Assembly (NCBI GenBank): GCA_016713405.1
Contig: JADJPF010000001.1
Span: 434,001-498,000 of the forward strand
Length of the DNA stretch: 64,000 nt
Reading direction: 5' to 3'
Origin: Blastocatellia bacterium
GTDB taxonomy: Bacteria; Acidobacteriota; Blastocatellia; Chloracidobacteriales; JADJPF01
This document shows, piece by piece, positions 49,697 through 60,445 of the stretch. The notes under the pieces were generated by a model that was given only the letters and a program-made list of their open reading frames with translations, was not told the origin of the DNA and ran no database searches. The translations under genes were made by a program, and so were the position numbers. How positions within the stretch are numbered: position 1 is the first letter of the stretch; each line of letters opens with the position of its first letter.

Positions 49697-50251
49697 ATGG
49701 CTTTTACTCTAACAAAAATGGCAATCCCAGAAGTGTTGCTTTTAATTCCAAAGATCTATCCTGACAGCCGAGGTTTTTTCCTAGAAAGCTATAACAAAAA
49801 AGAATTTGCTGAATTAGGAATTTTGATAGATTTTGTCCAAGATAATTTTTCTCGCTCCTTCAAAGGTGTTTTACGAGGTCTTCATTACCAAGCTGACCCA
49901 ATGGCACAAGGAAAGCTAGTTCGCTGTGTAAGAGGTGAAATCTTTGATGTTGCCGTAGATATTCGTAAGGGTTCGCCTAGTTATGGTAAATGGGTTAGTG
50001 CAAATCTTTCAGAAGAAAATCAACATCAATTTTATGTTCCACCAGGTTTTGCACATGGGTTTTGTGTCCTAAGTGATATAGCTGATGTTATTTATAAAGC
50101 AACTAACTTTTATGCTCCTAGTTTAGACAGGGGAGTTCTTTGGTCTGATAAAACTATTAATATTGATTGGCCTGTAGACAGTCCAATTTTATCTGAAAAA
50201 GACAATAACTTACCAAATTTAGCTGATGCTCTTGATCAGTTCACTTATTAG
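49697..50251 (+). CDS. rmlC: dTDP-4-dehydrorhamnose 3,5-epimerase
   Basis: Epimerises dTDP-4-keto-6-deoxyglucose at C3 and C5 on the way to dTDP-rhamnose. At 184 residues it is a standard cupin-fold size. It carries the motifs DSRGFFLESYN, GVLRGLHYQ with the catalytic His, KLVRCVRGEIFDVAVDIR, and PPGFAHGFCVLSD. The Tyr in DVIYKATNFY fits the catalytic acid. Together with rmlA it supports rhamnose or a related deoxysugar for surface glycans. Confidence 0.94.
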   Translation: MAFTLTKMAIPEVLLLIPKIYPDSRGFFLESYNKKEFAELGILIDFVQDNFSRSFKGVLRGLHYQADPMAQGKLVRCVRGEIFDVAVDIRKGSPSYGKWVSANLSEENQHQFYVPPGFAHGFCVLSDIADVIYKATNFYAPSLDRGVLWSDKTINIDWPVDSPILSEKDNNLPNLADALDQFTY

Positions 50252-50263
50252 TAATTACTGATT

Positions 50264-51767
50264 ATGTCAGATCACTTACAAGAAGAAATAAAAGAAACCA
50301 TTAGTTCAGCCGAAGAACGCTTTGAAACGCTACGAAAATTTGCAGGTTGGATTATTGCTCCAATAGTTTTTTTTATTTTATGGTTTCTTCCTTTACCTTC
50401 ACTTAGTCCAGTAGCCCATAAACTAGCAGCTTTAATGGGTCTTGTAGGTACTTTATGGATTACTGAAGCCTTGCCTTTAGCCGTAACAGGGTTGCTTGCC
50501 CCAACCTTGGTTATTTTGTTAGGAATTGCACCAGCCAAGGAAGCTTTTAATGCTTTTGCTGACCCAATAATGTTTTTATTTTTGGGTGCTTTTATTACAA
50601 CTAAAGCAATATGTATTCATGGTTTAGATCGTCGTTTTGCTTATCTTGTTTTGTCAAACCCTTTAATTGCTGAACGTCCTAGCCGAATTTTATTTGCTTA
50701 TGGTGGAGTTTGTTGCCTAATTTCAATGTGGATTTCTAACACTGCTACGGCTGCAATGATGTTTCCTATTGGACTAGCAATTATTCGTACATTACAAAAC
50801 CTTAAAGGTGATCTTGTAGGTAAGGCTTACCCATGCGCTATTATGCTAATTTGCGCTTTTGGTGCTTCTATTGGTGGGCTTAGCTACTCCTGTTGGCACA
50901 CCAACAAATTTAATAGGTTTAGGGTTTATTGAAAAACAATTGCTAAGACGAATTTCTTTTTTTGAATGGATGACATTTGCTGTTCCAATAGTAATTGTCA
51001 TGTATTTGCTACTGTTTTTTTACTTAAACTTTCTTTGTCCAACTCCAGTAAAAAAACTTGAAGGTGTTAGAGAAAAATTTTTAGCTGAAAAAAATAAATT
51101 AGGCAAACTTACTAGAGGCGAGTTTAACGTAATAATTGCTTTTTCGGTTACTGTGCTGCTTTGGATTATGCCAGGAATACTTTCTTTAACTATTGGAGAT
51201 GGACATAGCTTTACAAAAACTTTTATAGCACATGTTCCTGAAAGCGTTGCTGCACTTACTGGTGCTTGTCTTCTTTTTTTGCTTCCCATAAATTGGAAAA
51301 AACAAGAATTTACCATCAATGTTAAACAAGCTTTAGAAATTGATTGGGCAGTAATGGCACTTTACGGGGGAGGGATACTTTTAGGACAACTAGCTTTTTC
51401 CACTAAATTGGCTGAATCTATTGGAACATATTTAAGTAGTTTTATACCAAGTTCAGGTTCAGGGTTAATTGCTAGCGTCTCAATAGTGGCGATTTTAGTT
51501 TCTGAGCTAACTTCTAATGTTTCTTCTGCTAATATGGTTGTTCCTGTAGTAATTGCTATTGCTGGTGCTAATGGATTTCAAGCCGCAATAGCCGCTTCTA
51601 TGGCCTCTTCCTTGGGTTTTATGCTACCTATTTCTACCCCAACAAATGCAATAGTTTATAGTTCAGGTTATATTTCTATAACAAATATGGTGAAATATGG
51701 CGTTTTGCTAGATATTCTAGGCTTTCTTGTAATTGTGATAGGTAGTAAGCTACTTATTCCTAATTAA
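50264..51767 (+). CDS. DASS/SLC13-family sodium:dicarboxylate-type transporter (one frameshift)
   Basis: A membrane transporter of about 500 codons with more than ten hydrophobic segments. The first part has WITEALPLAVTGLL and SNTATAAMMFPI (the SNT motif near the first substrate and Na+ site). The second part has TPVGTPTNLIGLG, LTSNVSSANMVVPV (second Na+ motif) and LPISTPTNAIVYSSGYI. The break is at 50876-50878, where one surplus G turns SIGGLATPVGTPTN into two frames. All expected motifs remain when one G is dropped. The substrate could be succinate, citrate or sulfate; the sequence does not decide. It is 12 bases after rmlC. Confidence 0.88.
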
Positions 51768-51793
51768 GTTATTTGTTTTAAGGATTATGAAAA

Positions 51794-52909
51794 ATGAAAA
51801 GTATTTATCTTGACTACAATGCTACTTCTCCGCTTGATCCAGAAGTTTTGGAAGTAATGCTTCCATACTTAACAGAAAATTTTGCTAACTCACTTAGTTT
51901 TCATAGCTTTGGACAACGTGCTGCACAAGGGTTAAATCAAGCTCGAAATGAAGTTGCAGCTTTAATTAATTGTCAGCCAAGCGAAATAATTTTTACTGGT
52001 GGAGGAACAGAAAGCAATAATTCAATAATTCGAGGTGTTGCAAAATCTCGTGCTAGCCTAGGTAATCATATTATTACTAGCCAAATTGAACATCCTTCTA
52101 TCATTAAATGTTGTCAAGAATTAGCTTTGTTAGGATTTGAAACAACTTTTCTACCTGTTAATCATTTTGGTCAAATTGATATTAATGAGCTAGAAAAAGC
52201 CATTACTCCAAAAACAATTTTAATTAGCATAATGCACGCTAATAATGAAGTAGGGACAGTCCAACCTATTGCAGAGATTGGACGTTTAGCACGTCAAAAA
52301 AACATTTATTTTCATACAGATACAGCACAATCAATTAGTAAGCTACCAGTAGATGTGCAAGCAATGAATATTGACTTACTGACTATAGCAGCACATAAGT
52401 TTTATGGGCCAAAAGGCGTTGGGGCTTTATTTGTACGGGAGGGCGTAGAAGTTGCACCGTATATGCTAGGTGCTGGTCATGAAAATGGACGACGTGCAGG
52501 AACAGTTAATGTTGCTGGTGCTGTTGGGCTGGGTAAAGCTTGTCAAATAGCAAAAAACAGCAGCACAATTGCTAGTGTAAAAGAAAAACGAGATAAATTT
52601 CATCAGTTAATTATTGAATCACTAAAAAATATTAAATTAAATGGTCATCCTACAGAGCGATTACCAAATACACTTAATTTAAGTTTTCCTGGGCAAGATG
52701 GACAAAAGCTTTTACTAGCAACTGAAATAGCAGCCTCACTTGGGGCCGCTTGTCATACTAGTTCAAGGCAGCCTTCAGCCGTGCTAAGTGCAATGGGCGT
52801 TAGTGCAGAAGACTCGCTTGGAGCAATTCGCTTTAGTTTTGGTAAATTTACTAGTATGGAAGATGTAATTGAAGCCGCAGAGCGAATAATTAATGCTTGT
52901 AAAAGCTAA
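51794..52909 (+). CDS. Cysteine desulfurase / selenocysteine lyase-like class V aminotransferase
   Basis: A PLP enzyme that takes sulfur from Cys, or selenium from Sec. At 371 residues it starts with YLDYNATSPLDPEV, has TGGGTESNN, MHANNEVGTVQPI and the PLP lysine in AAHKFYGPKGVG. The active-site loop reads LGAACHTSSRQPSAVL: the GAACH-containing loop followed by QPS resembles selenocysteine lyase rather than the SSGSACTS loop of IscS. It probably is NifS-like in fold, and whether it favours Cys or Sec is uncertain. It is 26 bases after the transporter. Confidence 0.85.
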   Translation: MKSIYLDYNATSPLDPEVLEVMLPYLTENFANSLSFHSFGQRAAQGLNQARNEVAALINCQPSEIIFTGGGTESNNSIIRGVAKSRASLGNHIITSQIEHPSIIKCCQELALLGFETTFLPVNHFGQIDINELEKAITPKTILISIMHANNEVGTVQPIAEIGRLARQKNIYFHTDTAQSISKLPVDVQAMNIDLLTIAAHKFYGPKGVGALFVREGVEVAPYMLGAGHENGRRAGTVNVAGAVGLGKACQIAKNSSTIASVKEKRDKFHQLIIESLKNIKLNGHPTERLPNTLNLSFPGQDGQKLLLATEIAASLGAACHTSSRQPSAVLSAMGVSAEDSLGAIRFSFGKFTSMEDVIEAAERIINACKS

Positions 52910-52913
52910 AAGC

Positions 52914-53417
52914 CTACTCTAACGCTCTTTGTCTATTAGGATTTTTTTGTGGTTCAGAAGGTTCTGAATAATTTGTTTGGATTGGGTCAAATGGTAAAGC
53001 GGGTTTTTGTTCTGCTAAAAAGCTAGAAAATAAATAAATACTGTTTCCTTCATCTGTAAATTGAAGATTTGCTACACCTTGAGCCGCAAATTTATCTAAA
53101 ATGGCTTGGCTATCTTCAATAGATAGATTGCAACGAAGCGCAACTTCTGCAACTGTAAGCTTGCCTTTAGCAGTTTTTGCAAGAGCTAATATTATTTGCT
53201 CTTGTTCAAGGTTGCTTCCACCTTTCTTAAATCCTTGTCGTGCTAGCAAAATCCCACAAAAACTTGTTCCTGAAAAAAATACTAACAAACCTAATAAAAC
53301 ACCTACACTAGTACCTGTTTTGCTTCCAAAAATTAAGTCTCCAATCGCAGCAAAAACAAAAAACAAGCTAAATAATGTAACTAGCACACCAAATAAACCT
53401 ATTAATTTCTTTCCCAT
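52914..53417 (-). CDS. Membrane protein with winged-helix-like domain
   Basis: Not recognised as a named family. Residues 5-62 hold two membrane helices (IGLFGVLVTLFSLFFVFAAIGDL and VGVLLGLLVFFSGTSFCGILLA). The soluble part (75-140) reads IILALAKTAKGKLTVAEVALRCNLSIEDSQAILDKFAAQGV, a typical winged-helix or PCI-like arrangement often seen in small membrane-bound regulators. The tail is Pro/Gln-rich. It is convergent with the cysteine desulfurase, only 4 bases apart. Confidence 0.7.
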   Translation of the reverse strand: MGKKLIGLFGVLVTLFSLFFVFAAIGDLIFGSKTGTSVGVLLGLLVFFSGTSFCGILLARQGFKKGGSNLEQEQIILALAKTAKGKLTVAEVALRCNLSIEDSQAILDKFAAQGVANLQFTDEGNSIYLFSSFLAEQKPALPFDPIQTNYSEPSEPQKNPNRQRALE

Positions 53418-53534
53418 ACTTTAGACCTAATTTTTGTAAGATTATGTAAATCTATGATATAGAAAACTAAAAACTATTGCTAGAAGTTTGTTAGTTAATA
53501 ATGCTAAACCAGTAAGTTAAATATAATGAAGGAA

Positions 53535-54491
53535 TTATTTTTTTAATGAGTTAAAAATTTCGGAGATATGAGAAAGTTTTTGGCTTTCACAGTATGAAAG
53601 AAGCCCATCTATGATTTTTATTGATACACAAGGATCATAATAGTTAGCTGTTCCAATTTGTATTGCACAAGCTCCAGCAATAAAAAATTCTACTGCATCC
53701 ATCCAATTAGCAATTCCTCCTATACCAATGATTGGTATTTTAACGACTTGAGCCACTTCATAAACCATTCTAACTGCAACAGGTTTTACTGCTGGCCCGG
53801 AAAGACCGCCTGTAACATTAGCAATTCGTGGACGACGGCTATAAACATCTATTGACATTCCTACCAAAGTATTTATTAAGGAAAGAGCGTCTGCACCTGC
53901 TCCTTCTACGGCTAAAGCTAATTCCTTAATACTAGTTACATTAGGAGAAAGCTTTACAATAACTGGACGTTTTGCTACTTGTTTTACAGCCGTTGTAACT
54001 TCTGCTGCTGCATCTGGAGAATTACCGATTACAATTCCGCCTTGTTTAACATTTGGGCAGGAAATATTTAATTCATAAGCTGAAATTCCATCACCATCAT
54101 TAAGTATTTCTATTGCTTCAATATATTCTTCTAAAGAATAACCAAAAACATTAGCAATTACTTTGGTGTTATATTTTTTTAATTGTGGCAGCGTATCAGT
54201 TACAAATGCTTTAGCACCAATGTTTTGCAGTCCAATAGCATTAAGCATTCCTCCATGAGTTTCTACAATACGTGGAGGAGGATTTCCTTTCATTGGTTTA
54301 GGCGAAAGTCCTTTGCTACAAAAACCGCCTAAACGGTTTAAGTCTATTAAATCAGCAAAATCTAACCCATAACCAAACGTCCCACTAGCAGTTAAAACAG
54401 GGTTTTGAAACTTAATACCAGCAATTTCTATTTCTAGCCTGTTTAGGGAATTTGTATTAGTAGAAGGTTGAAGTTTTTCTAAATCACTCAC
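53535..54491 (-). CDS. pyrD: Dihydroorotate dehydrogenase, class 1B catalytic subunit
   Basis: Oxidises dihydroorotate to orotate in pyrimidine synthesis, here with NAD+ through the PyrK subunit. It contains TASGTFGYG, NISCPNVKQGG with the class 1 catalytic Cys, VIVKLSPNVTSI, and GIGGIANWMDAVEFFIAGA for phosphate/FMN. Length is 318 residues. The start is taken as GTG at 54491, which overlaps the pyrK TGA (GTGA) and has GAGG 7 bases upstream; a TTG one codon earlier is also open. Translational coupling with pyrK matches a heterotetrameric class 1B enzyme. Confidence 0.94.
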   Translation of the reverse strand: MSDLEKLQPSTNTNSLNRLEIEIAGIKFQNPVLTASGTFGYGLDFADLIDLNRLGGFCSKGLSPKPMKGNPPPRIVETHGGMLNAIGLQNIGAKAFVTDTLPQLKKYNTKVIANVFGYSLEEYIEAIEILNDGDGISAYELNISCPNVKQGGIVIGNSPDAAAEVTTAVKQVAKRPVIVKLSPNVTSIKELALAVEGAGADALSLINTLVGMSIDVYSRRPRIANVTGGLSGPAVKPVAVRMVYEVAQVVKIPIIGIGGIANWMDAVEFFIAGACAIQIGTANYYDPCVSIKIIDGLLSYCESQKLSHISEIFNSLKK

Positions 54492-55297
54492 CAAATCACC
54501 TCGCTAGCGTCAAAAACTGGCCCTTCAACGCAAACACGTTGATAGCTAGAGTCTTGCTTTGACTCAATTTCAACAACACAACCGACACAAACACCAAAAC
54601 CGCAGGCCATACGAGCTTCTAAGGAAGCATAGGTTTTTAAGTTATATTTAAGGCCAATTTTTGCTGTTGTTTCCATCATAATCTCTGGCCCACAAGTATA
54701 AATTACAGAGTTAAAAGGTTTGTTTTGTTCTAAAGTTTGTTTTAAGAAATTTTCTAACGAATTTGTTACAAAACCTTTATCTCCAACCGATCCATCATCA
54801 GTAGCAATAAAAAGTTTTGCTGGTAGTTGGCTAAAGTCTTCCATACCAACTAGATCCGCTTCACTCCGCGCACCAAGAAAAATAGTTGTTTCAATTTTTT
54901 CTTTGCATAATTCTTGAGCCAACATCAAAACGGCGGGCGTTCCTACACCGCCAGCAACAATTATTGCATTTTGAATAGTTTTAGCAGGCAAAACAGAAAA
55001 ATTTTTTCCAAGTGGGCCAAGAAATTCTACTTTATCGCCAACATGCATTTGAGCTAAAACTTGTGTACCTCGACCAAGGATATTAAAAATAAAATCTACA
55101 AAAGTTTGGTTTTTTATTGTACTCACTTGATAAAAAGCCATTGCACGTCTTAGAAGTGGTTCAAATGCTCCAACAGGCTTAAGCATTGCAAATTGGCCTG
55201 GTTCAATCTTTAATTCTTTATCAATGACTAATTTTATTTGGCAATATGACCTTCCAAAATGCTTAATTTCTTTTACTCTAGCAATTGTTTCTTTCAC
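54488..55297 (-). CDS. pyrK: Dihydroorotate dehydrogenase electron-transfer subunit
   Basis: The iron-sulfur flavoprotein partner of PyrD that passes electrons to NAD+. The N-terminal FAD domain has LLRRAMAFYQ, the NAD domain has VAGGVGTPAVL, and the C-terminal [2Fe-2S] cluster ligands are in ACGFGVCVGC and RVCVEGP. At 269 residues it is typical. It overlaps pyrD by 4 bases and leads the two-gene operon. Confidence 0.94.
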   Translation of the reverse strand: MKETIARVKEIKHFGRSYCQIKLVIDKELKIEPGQFAMLKPVGAFEPLLRRAMAFYQVSTIKNQTFVDFIFNILGRGTQVLAQMHVGDKVEFLGPLGKNFSVLPAKTIQNAIIVAGGVGTPAVLMLAQELCKEKIETTIFLGARSEADLVGMEDFSQLPAKLFIATDDGSVGDKGFVTNSLENFLKQTLEQNKPFNSVIYTCGPEIMMETTAKIGLKYNLKTYASLEARMACGFGVCVGCVVEIESKQDSSYQRVCVEGPVFDASEVIW

Positions 55298-55444
55298 AAT
55301 AATTTTAGTTTAGAAAATCCTTTAAAAATTTAATGCTTAAAAAATAAAATCGCTAGTCTAGCATTTAGTTACATTAACAAACAAGCCAAGCTGATTTATT
55401 TTTGATAATCTATAATTAAAAACTAAGAAATATACTTAAGCTTA

Positions 55445-55924
55445 TTAAATTATTTGTTCAAGAATAGAAGAAGTTGAATGATCTTTTGGATCGCCCACAA
55501 TAGCAACTCTACCACCATAACTTTTAACAATTTCACGTTCTGGGACAGTTTCAATTGTGTAATCTGTTCCTTTAGCATGAATATCCGGCTTAAGTAATAA
55601 TAGTAGCTCTGTAACTGTTGGAGTATCAAAAATTGTTACATAATCAACACAAGAAAGTGCTGCTATGATCTCTGCACGCTCATTTTCAGATGTTATAGGT
55701 CTATTACTTCCTTTAAGTTGCTGGACGATTCTATCACTATTAATTGCTACTACTAATAAATCTCCTAGAGCTTTAGCTCCATATAAATAACGAACATGGC
55801 CTACATGCAAAAGGTCAAAACAACCATTAGCAAAAACTATTGTTTTTGCTTCTACACGCGCTTTTAAGATTTTTTCTTCTAAGACATTTATTGATAGTAT
55901 TTTATTTAAGTAGTTATTTATCAT
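55445..55924 (-). CDS. rfaE2: Heptose-1-phosphate adenylyltransferase-like (RfaE C-domain type)
   Basis: A 159-residue cytidylyltransferase-fold protein with the nucleotide motif ANGCFDLLHVGHVRYL and the C-terminal DHSTSSILEQII segment, matching the RfaE2/HldE C-terminal domain that makes ADP-heptose for lipopolysaccharide. The companion kinase domain and other heptose genes are not in the window. Its ATG overlaps the upstream thioesterase TGA by four bases (ATGA), so the two are translationally coupled, an unusual pairing. Confidence 0.85.
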   Translation of the reverse strand: MINNYLNKILSINVLEEKILKARVEAKTIVFANGCFDLLHVGHVRYLYGAKALGDLLVVAINSDRIVQQLKGSNRPITSENERAEIIAALSCVDYVTIFDTPTVTELLLLLKPDIHAKGTDYTIETVPEREIVKSYGGRVAIVGDPKDHSTSSILEQII

Positions 55925-56670
55925 AGGTTTAACATTTCTAAGTCTTTTGTAATTGATGTTAATAATTCTTTTTGATAGTTACGTAAAAAGAAATGATCTC
56001 CTGCAAACATTTCTATTCTAAAATTATTTGAGGTTTCTTTTTCCCATTCCACTAAACTATCAGCATCAACAAGATGATCTTTTGTTGCGCCAAAGACTGA
56101 TATAGGGCAAGTTAAAGGGTCGTTTTGTTTATAAACATAAGTTTCACAAATAGAAAAATCTGCTTTTAAGATGGGTATTAGTAATTGCATTAGTTCATCA
56201 CTTTCTAAAACTGCTTTAGGTGTCCCACCATACATTTTTAACTTTTCTCTAAAATCTGCATCAGATAATATATGTAAGCCTTTATTATCAATAGTTTGAG
56301 GAGAAAAGCGAGCAGAAATAAAAAGATGTTTAGTTAATAAATTAAAATTTTTCTCTAAATGATGTGCTAGTTCAAAAGCTATCCATGCTCCCATACTATG
56401 ACCAAAAAGAGCAAAAGGTAGGTCTAAATAAGGCTTTATTGCTTGTGCAACAGATGGGACTAAATCAGCCATTTGATAGAAAGGTTTTTCTAAAATACGG
56501 TTCTCTCTTGCTGGAAGTTGGATGGGACAAACTTCTAACCAATCAGGTAAATCATCTGACCAAGTGCGGAAAATACTGCTTCCACCCCCTGCATAAGGAA
56601 AACAAAATAATCTTAGTTTGGCTTTGGGTTTTGGTTTATAGCAACTAAACCATTTTGTATTGGTACTCAT
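55921..56670 (-). CDS. Type II thioesterase (GrsT/SrfAD-like)
   Basis: An alpha/beta-hydrolase that normally clears misprimed acyl or aminoacyl groups from NRPS/PKS carrier proteins. It starts with the family's LRLFCFPYAGGG, continues with IQLPARENRI, has the nucleophile GHSMGAW near residue 97, the acid in FGATKDHLV near 198, and the His in AGDHFFLRNY. At 249 residues it has normal length. No synthase or carrier gene lies within the window, so this is an orphan here, coupled to a heptose-type nucleotidyltransferase. TGA is its stop. Confidence 0.88.
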   Translation of the reverse strand: MSTNTKWFSCYKPKPKAKLRLFCFPYAGGGSSIFRTWSDDLPDWLEVCPIQLPARENRILEKPFYQMADLVPSVAQAIKPYLDLPFALFGHSMGAWIAFELAHHLEKNFNLLTKHLFISARFSPQTIDNKGLHILSDADFREKLKMYGGTPKAVLESDELMQLLIPILKADFSICETYVYKQNDPLTCPISVFGATKDHLVDADSLVEWEKETSNNFRIEMFAGDHFFLRNYQKELLTSITKDLEMLNL

Positions 56671-56854
56671 TAAAAACTTTAAACCTCCTATTCACTTTAA
56701 TTTAGTTTAACAGCAAAAAGAAAAAGCTCAGAAGTGGAAATCTATTTTCCCAAAAACGGACACATTAAACATAGTAGCTAAATAATGCAATACTAGTTTA
56801 TCCTGTTAAAGCTTATAAATAACTTATCCAAGCTTATATTGCTATAAATATTAG

Positions 56855-56871
56855 TTGGCATAAAATTTGTT
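56855..56871 (+). promoter_or_regulatory. Possible weak sigma-54-like element
   Basis: TTGGCATAAAATTTGTT fits the -24 half well, but the -12 dinucleotide is GT rather than GC. It is about 80 bases before the tricorn-like gene. Such sites are often inactive. Confidence 0.25.
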
Positions 56872-56951
56872 TAATAACCTACTAAACTTATTTACAATAA
56901 AGCTTTTTTCTTAATCAATAGTTATCAAATTTATCTAAGAAAGGATCAAAG

Positions 56952-59900
56952 ATGCGAAAGTTATGCTTGCTTTTTGCATTAATGCTGCTATTTCCTTTGT
57001 TGGCCCTAGCTCAACAAAATGACCTAACTAGGCTTTTACGCTTTCCTGATGTGCATACAGACAAAGTTGTTTTTGTTTATGCAGGAGATATTTGGATTCA
57101 GGAAGGAAACAACCCAAATGCACGGAAATTAACCTCACACTCAGGACAAGAACTTTTTCCTAAATTTTCACCTGATGGAAAGCTAATAGCTTTTTCAGCA
57201 GAATATAGCGGAACACGACAAGTTTATGTAATGAATGTTAATGGTGGTGAGCCAAAACAATTAACTTTCTATAATGATGTTGGCCCAATGCCGCCCCGAG
57301 GAGGCTATGATTACCAAATCCTAGATTGGACTCCTGATGGAAAAATGTTGTTTTTCGTGGCAATCGTCTCCCTTGGGGAGAACGTATGGGAAAACCTTTT
57401 CTTATTCCTGTAGCTGGTGGAATGGAAACCGCAATGGGAATTCCTGAAAGTGGTGGCGGAACTCTTTCACCTGATGGGACTAAATTTGCTTATACCCCAA
57501 TAGAAAGAGAATATCGCACCTGGAAACGTCATCGTGGCGGACGCGCTCAAGATGTTTGGATTTATGACTTAAAAACTAATGCTACAGAGAAAATTACTAA
57601 TCATATTGGTACAGATAACCAGCCTATTTGGATAGGGGATAATATTTATTATACTTCTGACAAAGAACACACACTTAATCTTTATGCTTACAATACAAAA
57701 AATAAGCAAACTCGTAAAGTGACTAATCATAATGATTATGATGTACTTTGGCCTAGTAGTTCAGATGGACAACATATTGTTTATCAATTAGGAGGCTATG
57801 TTTATAAATTTGATACTAAGACAAAAAAAACTGAGCAAGTAGCTATTAAAGCTATAGGAGATCTACCACAAACGCTTCCTTACTATAAAAATGTAAGAGA
57901 TTTTATTGATAACTTTTCACTTTCTCCAAGTGGGGCTAGAGCCGTTATAACAGCTAGAGGAGATATTTTTACAGTTCCAGCCAAAGATGGAGAAATTCGC
58001 AATATTACTCTAACTCCAGGAATTAGAGAGATGGACGCTGTTTGGTCGCCTGATGGTAATTGGATAGCGTATCTTAGTGATAGATCTGGGGAGTATGAAG
58101 TTTACTTAAGAAAATCTGATGGCTCAGGTGAAGAAAAACGTATCACAACAGGCGGAGACATTTGGACATTTGCTCCTATTTGGTCACCAGATAGCAAGAT
58201 GTTAGTGTTTGGAGATAAAAAACAACGTCTGCGCTATGTCAATATTGATACAGGCAAAGTAGTTGATGCGGATCGTAGTACAAATAATGATATTAATACT
58301 TATACTTGGTCGCCAGATAGCAAATGGATTGCTTACACAAAAAATGCTGATAACACTTTGTCTACAATTTGGCTACATTCAGTTGCAGAAGGAAAAAATT
58401 ACCAACTAACTAGTGGATTGACAGATGATGATTTTCCAGTTTTTGATCCAAAAGGGCGATATCTTTATTTCTTGTCTAACCGAGATATTAACTTAACCTT
58501 TAGCGGACTTGAGTTTAACTATATTACTACCAATCCTACTAGGGTTTATGTTGGACTTCTTGCAAGTGATGGCCCGGCTTTACTACTTCCTACTAGCGAT
58601 GAAGAAAAGCTTTCTAGTGAAAAGCCTGAGAAGGGTGAAAAAGCTGATAAGTCTACAGAAGAAAATAAAGATAAGAAAAAAAGTGAAAAAACAGATATTA
58701 AAGTTGATATAGCTGGATTTGAAAGCCGTGTTCGAGCTATTCCTGGGTCTGCTAGTAATTACCGAGGACTTACCACTAATGACAAAGGTATATTTTATCT
58801 AACAGGGCCTAACCTAAAGTTTTACAACATTGAGTCAAAAAAAGAAGAAACTATTTTAGAAGGAATCGCTGGCTATGATATTTCTGCGGATGGAAAAAAA
58901 GTAATTTTCCGTCGTGGCAGAGATTACGGTATTGTACCAGCACAAGCAGGGCAAAAACCAACAGATGGACTACTTGGACTTGATAAATTAGAAATGAAAA
59001 TAGAACCTAAAGCAGAATGGCAGCAAATGTATGTTGATGCTTGGCGTGTTTGGAGGGATTGGTTTTATGACCCAAATATGCATGGTGTAGATTGGAAAAA
59101 AATGCGAGATCGCTATCAAGTAATGGTTCCTTTTATTGGTACACGCTATGACTTAGATTTTATTTTGGGTGAATTAGGAGGCGAGCTTAATGCGGGCCAC
59201 GTTTATGTTAATTCAGGTGATAATCCAAATGTAGCTAGAAGAGAAGGAGGTCTTTTAGGGGCAGAAATAGTTGCTCATTCTTCAGGCTATTTTAAGATTG
59301 AAAAGATATTTCCTGGGGAAAATTGGCATGAAAATTTCCGCTCACCATTAACTGAGCCAGGAATAAAAGTAAAGACAGGAGATTTTATTCTAGCTGTAGA
59401 TGGGCGTTCTAGTAAGGATGTGAAAAATTTCTATCAATTAATGGAAAATCGAGGTGATAGAGTTGTTTCTTTACTCGTCAATGATAAACCTAGTTTAGAA
59501 GGTGCGCGTGAAGAAAAGGTGCGTCCTGTAACTGAAGAAGGTAATTTACGCTATTTAGATTGGATACAATCAAGACGTGAATATGTTGAAAAACTTTCTA
59601 ATGGTCGTATTGGCTACATTCATTTACCTAATACAGCAATGGAAGGCAACCGAGAGCTTTTCAAAAATTTCTTTCCACAAATTCATAAAGAAGCTTTGAT
59701 TATAGATGATCGCTATAATGGAGGCGGATTTATACCTGATCGTATGATAGAGCTTTTAGACCGTCCTAAGCTAAATTATTGGGCGCGACGTGGAGTTACA
59801 CCAGCAGGTGCGCCTAATGCAAGTCATGATGGGCCAAAAGCAATGTTAACTAATGGTTATTCATCTTCTGGTGGTGATGCGCTACCTTATTATTTCCGTA

Positions 59901-60209
59901 AACGTCAGCTTGGAAAAGTTATTGGAACTAGAACTTGGGGTGGTTTAATTGGTATTACTGCTAATCCACAACTTGTTGATAACGGTTCTGTTAGCGCACC
60001 ATCGTTTCGTATTTTTTAGTACGGATGGACAATGGGTAGTAGAAAATGAAGGTGTTTCGCCAGATATTGAAGTTTTAGACCGCGCAGATCTAATTAACAA
60101 AGGACAAGATCCTAGTTTAGAAAAAGCTGTTGAAGTTCTTTTAGAAGAGTTAAAGAAAACTCCTGCACTACGTCCTAAACAACCTGCCTATATTGATGAA
60201 TCTAAATAG
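56952..60209 (+). CDS. Tricorn-like protease with TolB-type propeller, PDZ and S41 domain (two frameshifts)
   Basis: About 1085 codons. A signal peptide (MRKLCLLFALMLLFPLLALA) implies envelope location, unlike archaeal tricorn. TolB/tricorn-type propeller repeats (FSPDGKLIAF, WSPDGNWIAY, WSPDSKWIAY) fill the first 600 or so residues. A Glu/Lys-rich linker interrupts the second propeller, then a PDZ domain (VKTGDFILAVDG) and the S41 core with nucleophile Ser in GYSSSGGDALPYY. Frame breaks occur at 57341-57345 (run of five A, one base missing) and 60012-60017 (run of six T, one base surplus). Repairing both gives a continuous, typical protein, so errors are likely. It should degrade peptides in the periplasm. 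Confidence 0.88.
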
Positions 60210-60216
60210 TTTAATT

Positions 60217-60266
60217 AAATAATAAGGATAGAAGAATTTAAAAACTCTCTATCCTTATTATTTTTA
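60217..60266 (+). terminator. Terminator of the tricorn-like gene
   Basis: A 16-bp perfect stem (60217-60232 with 60248-60263) just after the stop, followed by TTTTT-rich sequence. Confidence 0.85.
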
Positions 60267-60445
60267 CTAATGGATTTTCCATCCACTAATTTACTAAACT
60301 AAAGACTCTTAATCTAAGTAAAAAATTAGTCTGTTAAAGTTATTATTTAATTTTGTGGAGCTAGCTTATTGACTAATACACATTTAAGTTTTAAGCTATG
60401 CTGAAATATAAAAATAAAAACTACTAGAACTAAAGAGATATTATT

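Noticed and set aside
56855..56871. Second strong sigma-54 promoter
   Set aside because: The -12 GC is GT; kept only as a low-confidence element.
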